DNA from: Marsupella aquatica
Lineage: Eukaryota > Marchantiophyta
Reading direction: 5' to 3'
NCBI GenBank assembly: GCA_973895155.1
Contig: OZ316898.1
Span: 3,162,001-3,226,000, forward strand
Length of the DNA: 64,000 nt
Made by a program: the position numbers and the translations under genes. Each line of letters starts with the position of its first letter. Positions within the stretch are counted from its first letter, which is position 1. Positions 1 to 12,600 of this stretch are shown in pieces. Below the pieces are notes generated by a model. It worked only from the letters and a program-made list of their open reading frames with translations. It did not search any database and was not told where the DNA came from.

Positions 1-130
1 CGGTTCAACCTAAATAGAGTATTAAATTCTTGGTTTCGGTCGATCTCAAGACCACCAGGGTCGACCTGGAAAGCATTTCAATGCAAAAGTTTATCCAGGC
101 CAACATGTCTGAATCCAACATCCTCCTGAC

Positions 131-310
131 CTGTAAATTTCAGCGTAGCTGACAGAGTCGTCAAGATTATCTGTCTCCCCGGCTTTGCTGAGGTCCATCC
201 ATGCGTCTAAATCAACGTCAAACTTTTGTCCTAGAGTCCTCTCTTCTGGGAACACACCATGATTTCCATGAAACCTCATACGTCTCAGAATTAATCTGTC
301 TCCATTGCCT
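131..310 (-). CDS. dihydroneopterin aldolase (FolB-type), internal exon, partial
   Basis: The 60-codon minus-strand exon encodes the N-terminal part of a plant dihydroneopterin aldolase, the folate-pathway enzyme that cleaves 7,8-dihydroneopterin to 6-hydroxymethyl-dihydropterin and glycolaldehyde. The motifs RLILRRMRFHGNHGVFPEER, LGQKFDVDLDAWMDL and DSVSYAEIYR in order match the family, which has the FHGxHGVxPEER block and ends this region with (Y)T(D/E)IYR. The exon is bounded by an acceptor (ttgcag at 316-311) and a donor (ag/gtcagg, gt at 130-129), which splits the Arg codon. The C-terminal half, which carries the active-site Lys and Tyr, lies beyond position 1 or was not found in 1-130. 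The exon with the start codon was not identified upstream (above 310). Family assignment is strong; completeness cannot be judged. Confidence 0.88.
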
Positions 311-617
311 CTGCAAGCACACAATAACTGACTCAGAGCTCAGAATGGAATGGAATGATTTAAGAAATGATGATATCATTCCTGCAGAAAGTCCCTCAAC
401 ACAAGTGTTATCTGCTGTGATAACACTTGCCATTAGGTCAGAACTTTCTTGTCTATTTGCCAACCGTGTACATATACCATTACAAGGGATCATGCTGATG
501 AATCTTAGAATACCAAACAATGACAATACTATCTGGGAAGATACTCATGCTCCCCAAAGCCATGGGGTCAACACAGTGAGCCCGTCTTACAATTTAGTGA
601 GCACGTCTTAATAAAAT

Positions 618-780
618 TTCGTACCCGCAAGTCCTGCTTGTGATGCATTATCGCAAAACGCAACAATGTCAGTGCGTGGAAAGGGATCCGGTCCACAGGC
701 ACACCTATCCACTATAAAAGCCCAAGCAGGACAATTTTAACATATTGAATGCAGCTTGGGATTGGACTTGCGGGTACGAA
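618..780. repeat. 17-bp perfect inverted repeat around a 129-bp centre
   Basis: The 17 bases at 618-634 (TTCGTACCCGCAAGTCC) recur as their exact reverse complement at 764-780. A second, overlapping arm pair lies at 631-640 and 723-732 (10 bp, perfect). A TATA-like CTATAAAAG lies between the arms near 711-719. No ORF lies inside. It could be the terminal repeats of a very small non-autonomous element or a folded-RNA locus; no target-site duplication was recognised. Confidence 0.5.
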
Positions 781-2030
781 AAAGAACACTATCTTCTTTC
801 AACAGTGTCGACTACTGTTCATCAAGCTTGAAATTCAACATCTATCAATTTACATATTCAATTACCAGCTTCTGTAACACGCACCAATATCTACGAGTCA
901 GCATCAACCGTCAAAGCATTCGACTAAACTTCAGCTCTATCTGGTCGTTGTTCCAGGACATGTACCTGTACTTGAGATGTTTTCCAAGTGCGAGCTTATC
1001 GAATTCAGTTGGGACTTCGTAATGTTGAGCTTTGGAGTCCTCGGTATTCACCGCGATGGGCATCTCCTTCAACGCTGCCAGAAATGAAATAACAGGGCAG
1101 AACCCTTCGCATCAACTCGCTTCATTCAGCCACACACTAAGATATGTTGTTGACCCGTAACACCAATTCAGTGAATCCACGGACGTAGAAGGGTTGAATC
1201 ATCTCTTTCTTTTGAACTCTCTGCTGAGACTCTGTCCTGTCGCAAAGCACATTTCTGCTTTTCCCATTCTACTTACCTCTTTCTTAGACGACCTTCGCCA
1301 ACTGGACGGAACAGTTTTTGTGGGCTTTGGAAGAAAAAGGACTAGATTAAAGGGAACATGGCAGGACAGGGGAACAGAGTGGAGGAAAGAGCTGACCATA
1401 ACTATCAATTTCGACGACGAACATTTGCCTGAGCTTTATTCTTAAAGATTTTTCGACCACATCACTTATCTAGGGATGCTACCAATAACAGAATGCATCA
1501 AAGAACGGATTCTTCATTTGTTCACTTGAAAGTACGTTTTGGAAGCCTGCACAAACACACATCTAAATCTACTGGATGCTCACAGACATTGGGCGAATTG
1601 CAAGAGGTCTTGGAGCTGCTTCTCTCCAGTGGGCTGCGTGAGCTCCGTCAGCCGAGACGCGAGCAGCTGCCGGGTGCCGAGCCGAATCAGCCAGTCTGGG
1701 AGTACATTTGTGTACAGAGCTCGCATTCCCATTCGTGCCGCATATTCGGGGGACGCTGCCACTATGGACTTCGACGAGCCCATTCTCTCGGATTGAATTG
1801 AACTATCCTCCACTCCACTCCAGTGGAACCCAACTCGATCGCACTTCAAGCTGGTAGAAAGGCTGATCGATCAGAATTCCACCCAGGAAGAAGAACTGCA
1901 GGAGGTGGAGAATTCAAGTCTGCATTGTTTCTTCGAGTGGGTTTATCGTGTGCTGAGGGTCATCTGGGCTCAAGACTGTCTGCTTGCTTGCAGCAACGGC
2001 AGTGTGCTGCTGCTCCTTCGTTTCCTGAAC
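781..2030. other. no recognisable gene
   Basis: Several ORFs of 70-100 codons occur on both strands but none shows a known motif, a consistent splice structure or biased composition. I see nothing that supports a gene here. Confidence 0.5.
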
Positions 2031-2185
2031 TGTATTCGAAGAAAACAGACATTCAGCTCAAGATCGGAGTTCCTTCCTATCCTCAAACTACATTCGAAGA
2101 GAAACACACAGTCACCTTGAGCTCCTCACAACTACATTCGAAGAGGTTTGACACATCAACTCGAGCTTCTTACAACTACATTTGA
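2031..2185. repeat. degenerate tandem repeat, ~40-57 bp units
   Basis: The core ACTACATTCGAAGAG or close variants recurs near 2031, 2088, 2131 and 2172. Each is followed by a CACA-rich stretch and a CTCGAGCT/TTGAGCTC-like segment. Units vary in length and have diverged, so this looks like an old minisatellite. Confidence 0.6.
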
Positions 2186-2669
2186 AGAGGAACACACATA
2201 CACTCTAGATTGGAGCCTCTAGACGAGAGGAGTGATGAGAGGTGGTAAGTATGGAATCCAGTATGGAATCCAATATGTTGGAGTGAGTTTCCAGCCACAA
2301 ATGAGATGTAGTAAAGCACATTTGTTAGGTAGTAAAGTTGGGCGCAAAACACTATTTTAAGGGCCAATGTTTAGGGTTTAGAAAAAATAAATGCCTCCCT
2401 CTATTTTGGAGGCTAACCTATATTTCCACTTAACAGAACAAGAAGCTCTGTCATTCATTGGAATGGGAACACATTTACCAGCACATATTTTCTCGCACCT
2501 GAGATATCATATTTTTACCAAGGTGTACTCTCTAGACTAAAAAAACTCTGCTGGCCTTTCCTCTGCCCAACAAAATGCACATCCAACACCGGCAATAGAA
2601 TTTAGGATCAAATCAATGGTATTTGTTTTTGTAATCTTTATTTTTATGGTAGGTTAAAAAATAGGCATG

Positions 2670-2980
2670 ATAGGAATATCTGGTGCAAAAAATTTGATAT
2701 GGCAGCAGGTACGCACATGCATGCCCCCCCCCCCCCCCCCCCCCCCTTGTACAAAAAATTTGGTATGGCGAAACCTGTGTGACAAATTTCCTATGGCATC
2801 GCGCGATACCTTTGTTGCGAACATTTTTGACCAGGTATTACAAGACAAGAAAAGTCTGGTCTGGTGCAAAATATTTTCTAGAACACACCTTTGGACTGGA
2901 GTTATCGCACGAAACAATGCAAAACAATTTGTATCATAGGAATTGGTGCGAAAAAATTGGTACCGCAGGAAATCATGTCC
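2670..2980. repeat. poly-C tract flanked by degenerate repeats
   Basis: A run of 23 C residues occupies 2724-2746. On both sides a motif of the type GGTGCAAAAAATTTGGTATGGC recurs in diverged form (near 2682, 2749, 2778, 2861 and 2946). ORFs crossing the region on both strands are by-products of the tract and repeats. Confidence 0.6.
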
Positions 2981-3413
2981 ACAACTGAAACTTTGAGTGT
3001 GTGGGAAAAACTCATTCTTTACTGAGTTGGGAAAAAAAACTACAAAGTTAGTTAAGGGAGCCAATGGAGAGGCCGGAAATTAATCCACCTATTCGATGCA
3101 TTGTTATTAGTAGGACTTCCTGAAATTTGACTTTTCATCGCCGGATACTTTCTGGCCGTCAGGCCCACTCTGTTGCCGGGAGTTCTGGCCGGCCTTGCAT
3201 TAGCACGAATTTGCATGCAAGACTCGCCAGGAGTGTAGGAACCAATTACCAGGTCAGTAAGTTAGGTGGCACCCTCAACTGTAGTGGGAAGGGGTGATGT
3301 CCTTGGGGGTGGCAGGTAGGTGCCATTGCAGAACACGGCACCCTTACATTTACATTGAATGAATTGGGAGTGTAAGGGTTTCCATCGCAATTCCGTCTCA
3401 CGTTTCAAGAGTG

Positions 3414-3575
3414 CTTGTACTGAGGGTACTCTTGTTGTAAATTCCACAGACGAGGCTCTTATTGCAGGTGAAGCACTTCCAGGGAAACAAGACTCCTTGT
3501 ACTGAGGGTACTCTTACAGTAAATTTCACAGACCAGGCTCTTCTTGCAGGTGAAGCACTTCAAGGGAAAGAAGAC
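3414..3575. repeat. 82-bp direct tandem duplication
   Basis: The unit starting CTTGTACTGAGGGTACTCTT at 3414 is repeated at 3496 with about 90 percent identity, each running through GGTGAAGCACTTC and AGGGAAA. A fragment of a third copy (CTACTGAATGTACTCTTG) is visible near 3627. Confidence 0.75.
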
Positions 3576-3639
3576 ACTGACCAATTAATGTCGGCCGTCT
3601 AATCCTTATTTTATATGTCGAGTGCTTCTACTGAATGTA

Positions 3640-5150
3640 CTCTTGTAAACACAGGAAATTTGATACACTGCTTGAACTCGGGGTACTAAATATACACGGG
3701 AAAATATGTCCAGGGTAATGTAGTCCTCTCACAAGTTGGGGTTAATTAGGAAATATATTTACCAACAGAGGATTTGTCCACTGAGCATTCATAACACTAC
3801 CCCGTGCAAAAGATTCCTCCGATATAAGAGTACCCCGACTGGGTCCTCCAGACAATAAGTACACTTCGAGAGATTTTTGCGTTCCTTTTAGGGCTTGGTA
3901 CTTTGCTCTCATCTCTATGGCTTCATTAACAATTCACTCTTCCTATTTCTCATGGTGGTCCCGGGCTTGCTTCCATTGAGAACATAACACCCTTTGGCAT
4001 TGTCAGGAGCATAGTCGGCTGCATTTCATCGGTGGCTATTGTTTCCTTGCTAAAAATTGACTTGCCTTTTTTACTTTCATCTCTTATGGAGGTTGAGAGA
4101 GTTTCTTCCCTCTTTCAGGTTCATTTGCAACAGGTGTGGTCATGACTACCGGATCCCGTACGAGCTATATTACCTTCATTTTAGGAGTTTTTATCCTTGA
4201 ACTTATCCATCGCCGAGGCACTTGAAACGTATTGAGCTCAGATTCTTCCTTCTGGAGGGAAGGGTGCAAGAGGGTGGTTTCAAGACAATCCGGCTACTCC
4301 TCATCTGCGGATGTCTTCAGAGGAGTTCTCGACAACCATGCGTCTTTGTATGGGGTTATCCCACCCACTTCTTGGAGACTTACCTACTTCTTGCACATGT
4401 GGGAAGCCTTGTGATGCCACAAGGTCCATCTTATTTGGTGCAATTGGGTGGCAAAACCACAATTGTTGTTGATGCTATGATGGATGCGATTGCTTAGGTT
4501 CTCTTTGGGTCTTTGGTACAAATGCAGCGGGAGGTGGTGCTGGCCTAGTCCTCCACCACAGCAATTATGGGTTGATCTTACCATGATTCATGATGGTCGG
4601 CATACTTTGGCTAATGTGTGGTGATGAACCCTTTGTGTTAAGACATCATTGGGACAGCGGCAATTACGATAGACAGTGATAGTGGCTTCATGAGCGACAA
4701 TGACAAAGAGGGCGCAAAATATGGTGCACAAACTACATTTTATAGCTTCCTCCACTTGCTCTTGAGATCTTTGGGCGTTTCCATCATCAGTTTGATGGGC
4801 TTCTTCGACAGGGTGCTTATGATATTCATGGATGTATGGGTCCCACCAGACCCTGCTATCTATTTTGACCATGCATCTTTGTTAGTGCATATCAATGACA
4901 TTCCAGTTTGCTCAAGCTTGAGCAATCTATCGTCTATCTCTCATAGTGGGTGTTAGTGTCCCACTTGCAAATTTAGTCTTGACACTGGAGGACCAATAAC
5001 TTTGGCCACATTTGCTAAGTTTGATGAGGGCTGTAGTGAGACCTTAGTCCATACCACTGGTGAAGTGACAGCAAATATTCCCGGTTCTTTTCCTCATTTT
5101 TCATTTATCAAGGTCTGATTTTCCTTCTTTCTTGTTTGGTGTTTATACTC
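3640..5150. other. no recognisable gene
   Basis: Short ORFs occur on both strands (for example 4222-4497 + and 4588-4872 -), but I recognise no domain and no paired splice sites. The 4.2-5.0 kb part could be an old transposon remnant, but no reverse transcriptase, integrase or transposase motif is visible. Confidence 0.4.
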
Positions 5151-5151
5151 T

Positions 5152-5638
5152 TTGGACCTCTTTTGCTTTCCCTTCATTGTACTTTGTTTTCTCCCTTTTG
5201 TCTAAATTATGGTATCTGTTTCCTTTAGGGGACTCTGGGAAAAAAAGGGGGAAAGAATGAGAGTAACGGTTTTCCTCACAAAAAGAAGGAATTCTGACCC
5301 AAGTATAGTAACATTGGACCTCTTTTGCTTTCCCTTCATTGTACTTTGTTTTCTCCCTTTTGTCTAAATTATGGTATCTGTTTAGTTTAGGGGACTCTGG
5401 GAAAAAAAAGGGGGAAAGAATGAGAGTAAAGGTTTTACTCACAAAAAGAAAGAATTCTGACCCAAGTATAGTGACATTGGACCTCTTTTGCTTTCCTTCA
5501 TTGTATTTTGTTTTCTCCCATTTGTCTAAATTATGGTGTCCTTTTCGTTTAGGGGACTTTGGGAGAAAAAGGGGGGAAAGAACGAGAGTAAAGTTTTCAC
5601 TCACAAAAAGAAAGAATTCTGACAAAAGTACAGTAACA
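5152..5638. repeat. three tandem copies of a 162/163-bp unit
   Basis: Three head-to-tail units, 5152-5313, 5314-5476 and 5477-5638, each begin TTGGACCTCTTTTGCTTTCC and end with AGTA(C/T)AGT(A/G)ACA. They are about 90 percent identical. The array supports long ORFs on the minus strand, but the units differ in length by 1 bp so the reading frame is not conserved between copies, which argues against coding. Confidence 0.9.
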
Positions 5639-5706
5639 TGTACTGTACTTGGTATTATTTGAATTTTGGTCACATTCCTTCGATCCCCCCTCATTCATCG
5701 ATCGTA

Positions 5707-6126
5707 CCTCGACATTAATCTGCTCTGCATCTCGAAGTGATCGCTCCCGAAAATTGAGATGTGTCTCTGCGAGCATTTTGCCTGAAGGCGGCCATTCGCC
5801 TCAAGCCATCGAGCTCGAAGGAAGGAACGGAAAGCGCCATGGGAGGAGCGAAGATGAAGAGTGAGTTTCTGGATCGCTTCGCTCCTTTTTTTTGTGTTGA
5901 TTGTTCCTCAACATTAATTTGCTCTGCATCTCGATGTGATCGCTCCCCAAGATTGAGATGTCACTCTTCGAGCATTCTGCCTGAAGGCGCACATTGGCCT
6001 CAAGCCATCGAGCTCGAAGAAAGGAAGGAAGGACTCGAAGGAAGGAATGGAAAGTGTCATGAGAGGAGCGGAGATGAAGAGTTGGTTCTGGACCGCTTTT
6101 GCTTCGTTTCGCAATTTTTTTTTGTG
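5707..6126. repeat. ~200-bp direct duplication upstream of the TMEM8-like gene
   Basis: Segment 5707-5897 is repeated as 5906-6126 with scattered differences and a small insertion. Shared landmarks are GCTCTGCATCTCGA, GATCGCTCCC, TGCCTGAAGGCG and TCAAGCCATCGAGCTCGAAG. It lies within 1 kb of the start of the next gene and may be a duplicated promoter or 5'-leader segment. Confidence 0.8.
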
Positions 6127-6567
6127 ATTGATGGAGATGTGTTTGTTGCCGACCGCGTAAGAGAGATTCATAGATTGGCCTTCCAATGGAAACGGCAGAG
6201 CAGCCTTCTTGCCATGATCGTGCTGCTGCTTGGAAAAAGTAGAGTACGTTCGAGATTTGTGAGATAGTTCAGTGGTACGACGTCTATGCGGGAAGTGAAC
6301 AGTGGTGAAACGCTGGACGGCCATTGTTTTCGAAACATGGAGGAGCGGGGTTTGAAGGGACTGCACTCCCTTTCTCTGAAAAATCTTCATGACTGAGGGC
6401 AAAGATTACCTGGTCAATTTCTGCGAAGTCCTTTTGAGTTCAGCCTGGTCGTCGTTGCGTGTAAATGTTTCCTCTGCTATTGTTATGTTTTCGAAGCAAT
6501 GTAAGCACTTGACAGATGCCTTCAATACTCAATGTTTCAGTGGGAAGGAAAGAGTCTTCGTTGGCTC

Positions 6568-6606
6568 CTTCTTCGTCTTCGTCTTCGTCTTCATCTTCTT
6601 CTTCTG
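6568..6606. repeat. CTT/CGT trinucleotide microsatellite
   Basis: A run of TTCTTCGTCTTCGTCTTC-type trinucleotides ends with TCTTCTTCTTCTG. Read on the plus strand in one frame it gives a serine run upstream of the predicted start codon of the TMEM8-like gene, so it most likely lies in that gene's 5' leader. Confidence 0.8.
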
Positions 6607-6668
6607 CAACTGTCCCTGGGCTAGAAGGACAACTTCCAACCATATGCAGAAGGAGAGTTCCGGGTGCA

Positions 6669-9600
6669 ATGCTCGATTTGTGGTGTCTTTGCTTGCTGCT
6701 TGTCGCCATTGTTGGGGGTTCGCAAGTTCTGGCTGGTGGAGGAGAAGTCTGGTCTTCTATGCGATTTCCCGATGAGGAGTTGGGACTTGGCAGTTGGCGG
6801 TATTACCGAGGTTGAGATTTCCCCTACTCTTTTGGTTTTGCTATTCCGAGATGGTTTTTGTGGAGTGCTCAGATCCCTCCTCGCCATCCCCATTTTTTGA
6901 AGAGTGCAAATTTCTGGGGCCTCCTAACTTTTGATGGAGCTCCATTCAACTTAGTCAGACACGTACTGTTTGGAATACGTACTCATGCTGGAAAATGATG
7001 ATTGAAAAGAGTACATTTTGACAGTATTATTCTTCCCTGAATGTGCGTTGAAGAGGTCACAAATAAATTTCCTTCTGGTCAGTAAATCGTAGTGGAAACA
7101 CCTCGGGACACTCAAAACTAACCTTGACAGTTAGATTAGAAGTACTCCAGTGTGAGGTTGTTTTTTCTCCCTTTCGCAGTTAGACATTGTAAAAAATGTT
7201 TACCAGCTTGATCAGCAGGTCCAACCAGAGACCCCCAGGCATAGTCAAAATCCATGCTTGACATAACTTGTCGAGGACCGTGCACATTAGGAGTATCTTG
7301 CTCCCTCCAGTCTTTGTTCGAGAGCTTAGAAAAGGGTTCCCTCCTTGATCAATAAATTGAACTACAGAACCGTTCGGCACAGCCGTAACGCTACATCATT
7401 TAGAACGATTATATTCAGTGATCTAAAACACGTTTTTGGATGCAGGACAGTTGAGTTGCCTCCAGTGTTCTCTTTACTTAAAATCTCATTTGTCCAAGAT
7501 TCGGCCCAAGTAAGACTTCGTCACATTCAGCATTTGAGCAAGTCCGGCAATGAGTAATTACATCGTACAAGGACTCAGGACTGAGTGTTTTATGATGAGC
7601 GTCTTTAACGTGGTCTCTTTGAATTACTGGTGATGAAGGATGGCAATGGGAGTCCTACCGTTACAACAGGATCTCTCGTCTGCTTTTGTTTTCATGGACT
7701 CCCTCTTCCGGTGGAACCAAGTGAGTTTGTTTTTCCGTTTTATCTTGCGGCATACGAGTCCACTCTACATCTATTTTGGTGTTTTACATCTACAAATAAG
7801 TGGCATTGTTATTACTAGCTCGTTGTTCTCTCTCGTGTAAACATGTGCAGGAACAGAGGCTCACGAAGCTGTGTATGGATCAGCTAGTCTGATGTAGGGT
7901 GTTTACGTTGTAACACGAGGGTTGAAATTCTGGCTGTAGTTCGTGTTCACCTTTACTTGTGGACTTGAAAGGCACTCCCGTTGAGATACTCGGTATTCTT
8001 TCCCTGATTTAACAGGAAATTCCTTGCTGGAAGCGGCCATAAGTGCTGGTGCGAGTCAGAACGCATCTGCCACAGGGGAGTGTGGGTGGTTTAACGAGAC
8101 ACTAGTAGTCAATGTCACCAATTTACAGGTCTGTTTCTGTTCCCTATTCGCAAACCAGGTCTGCGAAGTGATGAGATTTTCTTCAGTTGGCGTACAAAAC
8201 TATACCGATGTTATCCGAGTTGGTTCATATGTCTTTCCAATCATTTTCTGTTCGGCAGGTGCGGTCTGGACTGCTACACGTTGGAATATTTAGTGATCCA
8301 AGCCCAACTCGAACTCAATCTAAAATGGTAGGCCTTTGATACTACATGTAATTTGACCTCGTGGTACTTTACTAGATTTGGTTGTAAAGTTTTTTATAGA
8401 CGGGCATTGTTTCTGACGGGTTTCTACAGTTCTTAAGTCTCACGCGTAATGTAGGTGTTTTTTTTTAAAGGACATGTGATCCGTGCCTGAGTGAAAAGCG
8501 TTTAAAGGTCAGGCAAGGAGATTCTCTGAAAATATGTAATGATTTTGTGCCTTCTTGCCGTCATAAATGGCAATTTTTGTGGAGGATATTGGCAGATAGC
8601 TCGGGGGAGAAAATACAGATTTGCAATGGATATTCAGGTGTTCTGGTGCGGAACACAAGCACTTGGGGGTCCTGAGTGCAATTGGGGAATTGGCTCTCTT
8701 CCTCCTCGTGCGTCCTTGCAGTCCTTGTACTCCATGAATACCCCACTGCATGATGACAGATACGTTTTATCATCCAGGTCTTCAGGGACTCACGAGTTGG
8801 GTGCTCAGTCGTATGATAAATTGAGTTCAAAATACACGCCTCCGCCGGAGTCCGAATTATCCGATGGGCCTGGACTAGGTCTACAACCAGAAGGGGGTGA
8901 AGATAAGGATCTGGTCGGTACGAGGAACAGGATGCAGGATGATTTGGAGACCGAAGCCGAAAGATCAGGATGGTCGGACTGGATCTCATCGAGCCAACAA
9001 TGTATTGGCCTGGACGAGAATGAGTTCTTTCGTTTACAGATAGTGGATTTCTTTCAAGAGCTAGAGATCAAATACGACTGTATTTCTAACGTATCCCACG
9101 GAATTTCAAATTGTGAAGAGTTTGAGAGTATGGTGAAGGAGAGTCGAATACCATTGATACACTTGAGACATGGTGCACTTCCTGGAAGAGACACAAGCGA
9201 TTATCTTGGAGAACCGAGCACAGGATCTTTAATTATCACAGAACCAAGGCGTGGCCTGTGGTTCTTGGCAATTTTCAATCCAATGGTCACTTCAAGGCAA
9301 GAAGGAAAGAATGCATTAACTGCAGGGGATGACATTTGCTTACAACTGAAGTGGAGATCCAGGAGTTGTGGACCTAATCTGACTGGGGACGATTGCCAGT
9401 GGCCAGTCCTATTCTTAGAAGTGAGAATTCTGTCCTCGATGACTGGATTTTGATATGTAAAAAACTCTCAATCGTCTAGTTGTTCTGTGCGCTTGGAAGG
9501 AGCATTGAAATGCGGAAAGTCACCAGACTGCCCTCGAACTCCCGTGGATGGTCATCATTGTCCTCTCGTTTACGTCGGGAGAATGTCAAACGCCGGATGT

Positions 9601-12600
9601 AACTATGACATTTCCCGTTTTAGCGTGGTTAGGTGCTTGCTTGAGAACGCATATTTGGTATAACCCAGAGTGCTTATTCTGTTGTCATGGAGCGTGCTCA
9701 ACAGCGTCTTAGACTGAGTTTCTTGCATACTTTGGTGGGTGCAGAGAATCCTGAAAGAAGAAGTTGAGTCACCTTTTGACTCGTACTATTATCCCGCAAC
9801 CAAATCGGAATCTTTGGACCGTATTAGTGAATGGTTCTCTCTGGAATCTTTCTCAAATGAATCAACATCCAATATCACCGCTGAGCAGTGGAGATTCACC
9901 ATCTTGAAAGTCCCAGATGGAGCAGCTGGGGCAGTTTTGTCCGTTGATGTGAAGACGTTGCTCACAGTAAATACGGAAATATATGCCCGATACGAAGGTT
10001 GTCCATCAAATAGTACATGGGATATAAAAGTCACGAAGGAAAATGGCCAGCGCTTGTCAGAGCTTGGAAATTATTCCCATGGCCTTGGACGACAGGACGT
10101 AGATGGGTCTCATTTGCTCATGGCCTCAAAATACCTGACCCTGTCTCTACCTGCTGTCTATCCAGTAGAGGGTCACTGGTGCATAGGGGTGAAATATTTA
10201 TCCCACGAGACAAATCTGCACGCAACCGAATTGGATAACTCTCAGTATCCTCATAGGAAGGCTACCAGACGATCTGCAGTCGATTTGATGCAAAGGTGGA
10301 AGCTGTCTATCACCGGTTACGTAGAAAACTTTTCTTTCTTGAAAAAGCCTTTCTCGAGTAAAGGAACAGGACAAATGAGTAAACCCAGTCCGGGTGATGG
10401 TTCGGCCAGAGGCCAGGGAAATCTATCTTCAGGAGTTGGACACGAGATGGAACTAAGATTTACATTGCATGGATGTCCAAACAAGTGCACAGGTCATGGG
10501 ATTTGTGAAGTAATGTACGAGGCCAGTCGTCTGCACTTTATTAGGTGCTCCTCTTGTCACTAAGAGTAATCTTTCTGAAGAATGAATGATTGGTCACAAC
10601 TTACCGCAGAATTCTTACAAAATATAAGGTCCTTATATTTTGTAAGAATGCCAAGCATAGAAATATGCTTTTTGTCAGTCGTCATGTTACAGCTACTCAT
10701 GCCAGGTAGTTTTCGTATTTGCAGCTATTGTCATTGTGATGTTACACATGGAGGCTTCGACTGTTCAGAAGGCGTTTTGGGACCTTGGAGTGAGCTCTTA
10801 ACTCTAACTTTTCGTTCTGGACATTCCGCACACTATATTTCCTGGAGCTGAGCTTGGATATTTTTGGAACGAGGTGTTGGCTGACACCTTCCCTTTATAC
10901 CAAAGCACCTCAAGTATCCGTACTGATGCTGTTGGAAAATATTCAGATGAGTACAGTCAACTTTTTCTGCTCATCTTCTCGAATGCAGCAGCAATCCTAC
11001 CCAGTGCATGGGCTTTGCGTCACAAGGTTAGAAAACGTTGCTGCTTAAATTTGGCTGTTTATTCTTTAATATTGAATTCGAGTCGATATGATATAAGGTA
11101 ATAATTGTTCTTTTTATTAGTTTTCTCACGTATGGATAATATTAATTATTGCCTGTAATTTGTCATGAACAGGCCTACTCGGAATGGATTACGTTCACAC
11201 TTAGTGGAATTTGTAGTGCAACCTACCACTCGTGTGATGCAGGAGGCTGGTGTGCCATGTCCTACTCCACCTTGCAGGTTTGAAAAATCTCCTTTTCCTG
11301 TCTCGTGATAATAAACGCTGGGTTCGCTGGTTCATGGCCCAATCCGTGAAGAATTAACACTTATTCAATATTCTGCTTAGTGTTACGGCGCATAGTAAAT
11401 TTTGATCTCTGTGAGGAATGTGGGTAATACTGAGACGATGGGCCTCATATATCCAAATTTTTCCGCAACAGTCTTTTGCCTGTCCACATGGACGAGTATA
11501 TATTGAGTTGAGTCACTGCAATCATGATTTTGACATAGACCAAGTAGTACATTTTAATATATGGATCATTCAAATGTCTCCTGGCTTTGTGCAGTTTCTC
11601 GATTTTTGGCTTTCATTTGTGGCAATAATTATGACTTGCCTCCTCCTCGCCGGATTTTATGGTCCTACCAAAGCAATGCTGCATATTGGCTGTTCTGTCT
11701 TAACCGCTGCTGTTGCAAAAGAGGATGCCACCAGGTAAAATTTCTTCATGGTCCTGTTTCATGAGGAGTGTGTTTACATCCGGACAACCGCAAGGCCATG
11801 TTGCGGGCCTACTCTTTCTTGAGCCGTATTTGTTTTATGTATAATTCCTTCAAGTACTTCCTAGATAGACCGTCGATGGTTTTTCCCATCTTCTGCGTTT
11901 TCACCCCGTTCACATGCGTCTGAGTATTTGGTAGTGTTGGATAGGTTAAGCAGGCTGATATTTATTCTCCATGTGCCATGAGAGTAGTATGTCAACATTT
12001 TCATACAATGCTCTACTGGACATTCTTCGGTGATCGGCTGGAGGATGAATGTCAGTGTCTGATTACACACGAGTGAGTTAGAATTATCCCACAAGTTGGT
12101 CTTGCCGTGGATTATGTTTTGATCAGTTAATGTCGCCTTTGTGTCACGCAGTGGGTGGAGTATCGTTGTGGTGGTATTAATCAGCAGTATTGGACTTTTA
12201 CTGGGATGGGGACTAGAGACTCAAAAAATATCTTCTCTGCGACTTAGACTGTCTGCTTCCACTACTGGAGCCAGGGCAGCTTGGTTTCAAACGGGTCAAA
12301 GGTAATAACTTGGCTAAATCTTGTGACGTTCTCTGTTTGGAGCACTAGTAATGAGAAAAGTTTTGGACTGCTGAATATGTTTGTCATATCTAGTGTATGA
12401 TCTATCTCATCTAGGTATTGGAGAGGTAGAGGGTTATATTCAGGGGTATGCTCAGAACGGGGGTCATTTCTTGAGTTGATATCACAATATGCAACTAGGT
12501 GGGTCGCTCCTCATATATGGGCTTCAAGAAGGATATAGGTATGCTTTGGACTGATCCATAGTGCGAGCTTGTGCAGGCTTGTTCGGTCATTTTTCAGGCA

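Noticed and set aside
201-611. 136-codon plus-strand ORF at the left edge
   Set aside because: It overlaps the dihydroneopterin aldolase exon on the other strand, which has clear family motifs.
2654-3064. 136-codon minus ORF and 90-codon plus ORF around the C-tract
   Set aside because: Gly/Pro runs come from the homopolymer; no motif, and the flanking sequence is a degenerate repeat.
4222-4956. Possible retrotransposon fragment
   Set aside because: No protease, reverse transcriptase, RNase H or integrase motif could be seen in any frame; left as unassigned.
5152-5638. Regular repeats considered as a CRISPR array
   Set aside because: Units are contiguous long tandem copies without unique spacers, and the DNA is eukaryotic.
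5143-5694. 183-codon minus-strand ORF
   Set aside because: It is produced by the 162/163-bp tandem array; the 1-bp length differences change frame between units, so no protein sequence is conserved.
8561-8989. 142-codon minus-strand ORF
   Set aside because: It is antisense to the large ectodomain exon of the TMEM8-like gene, which has far better support.
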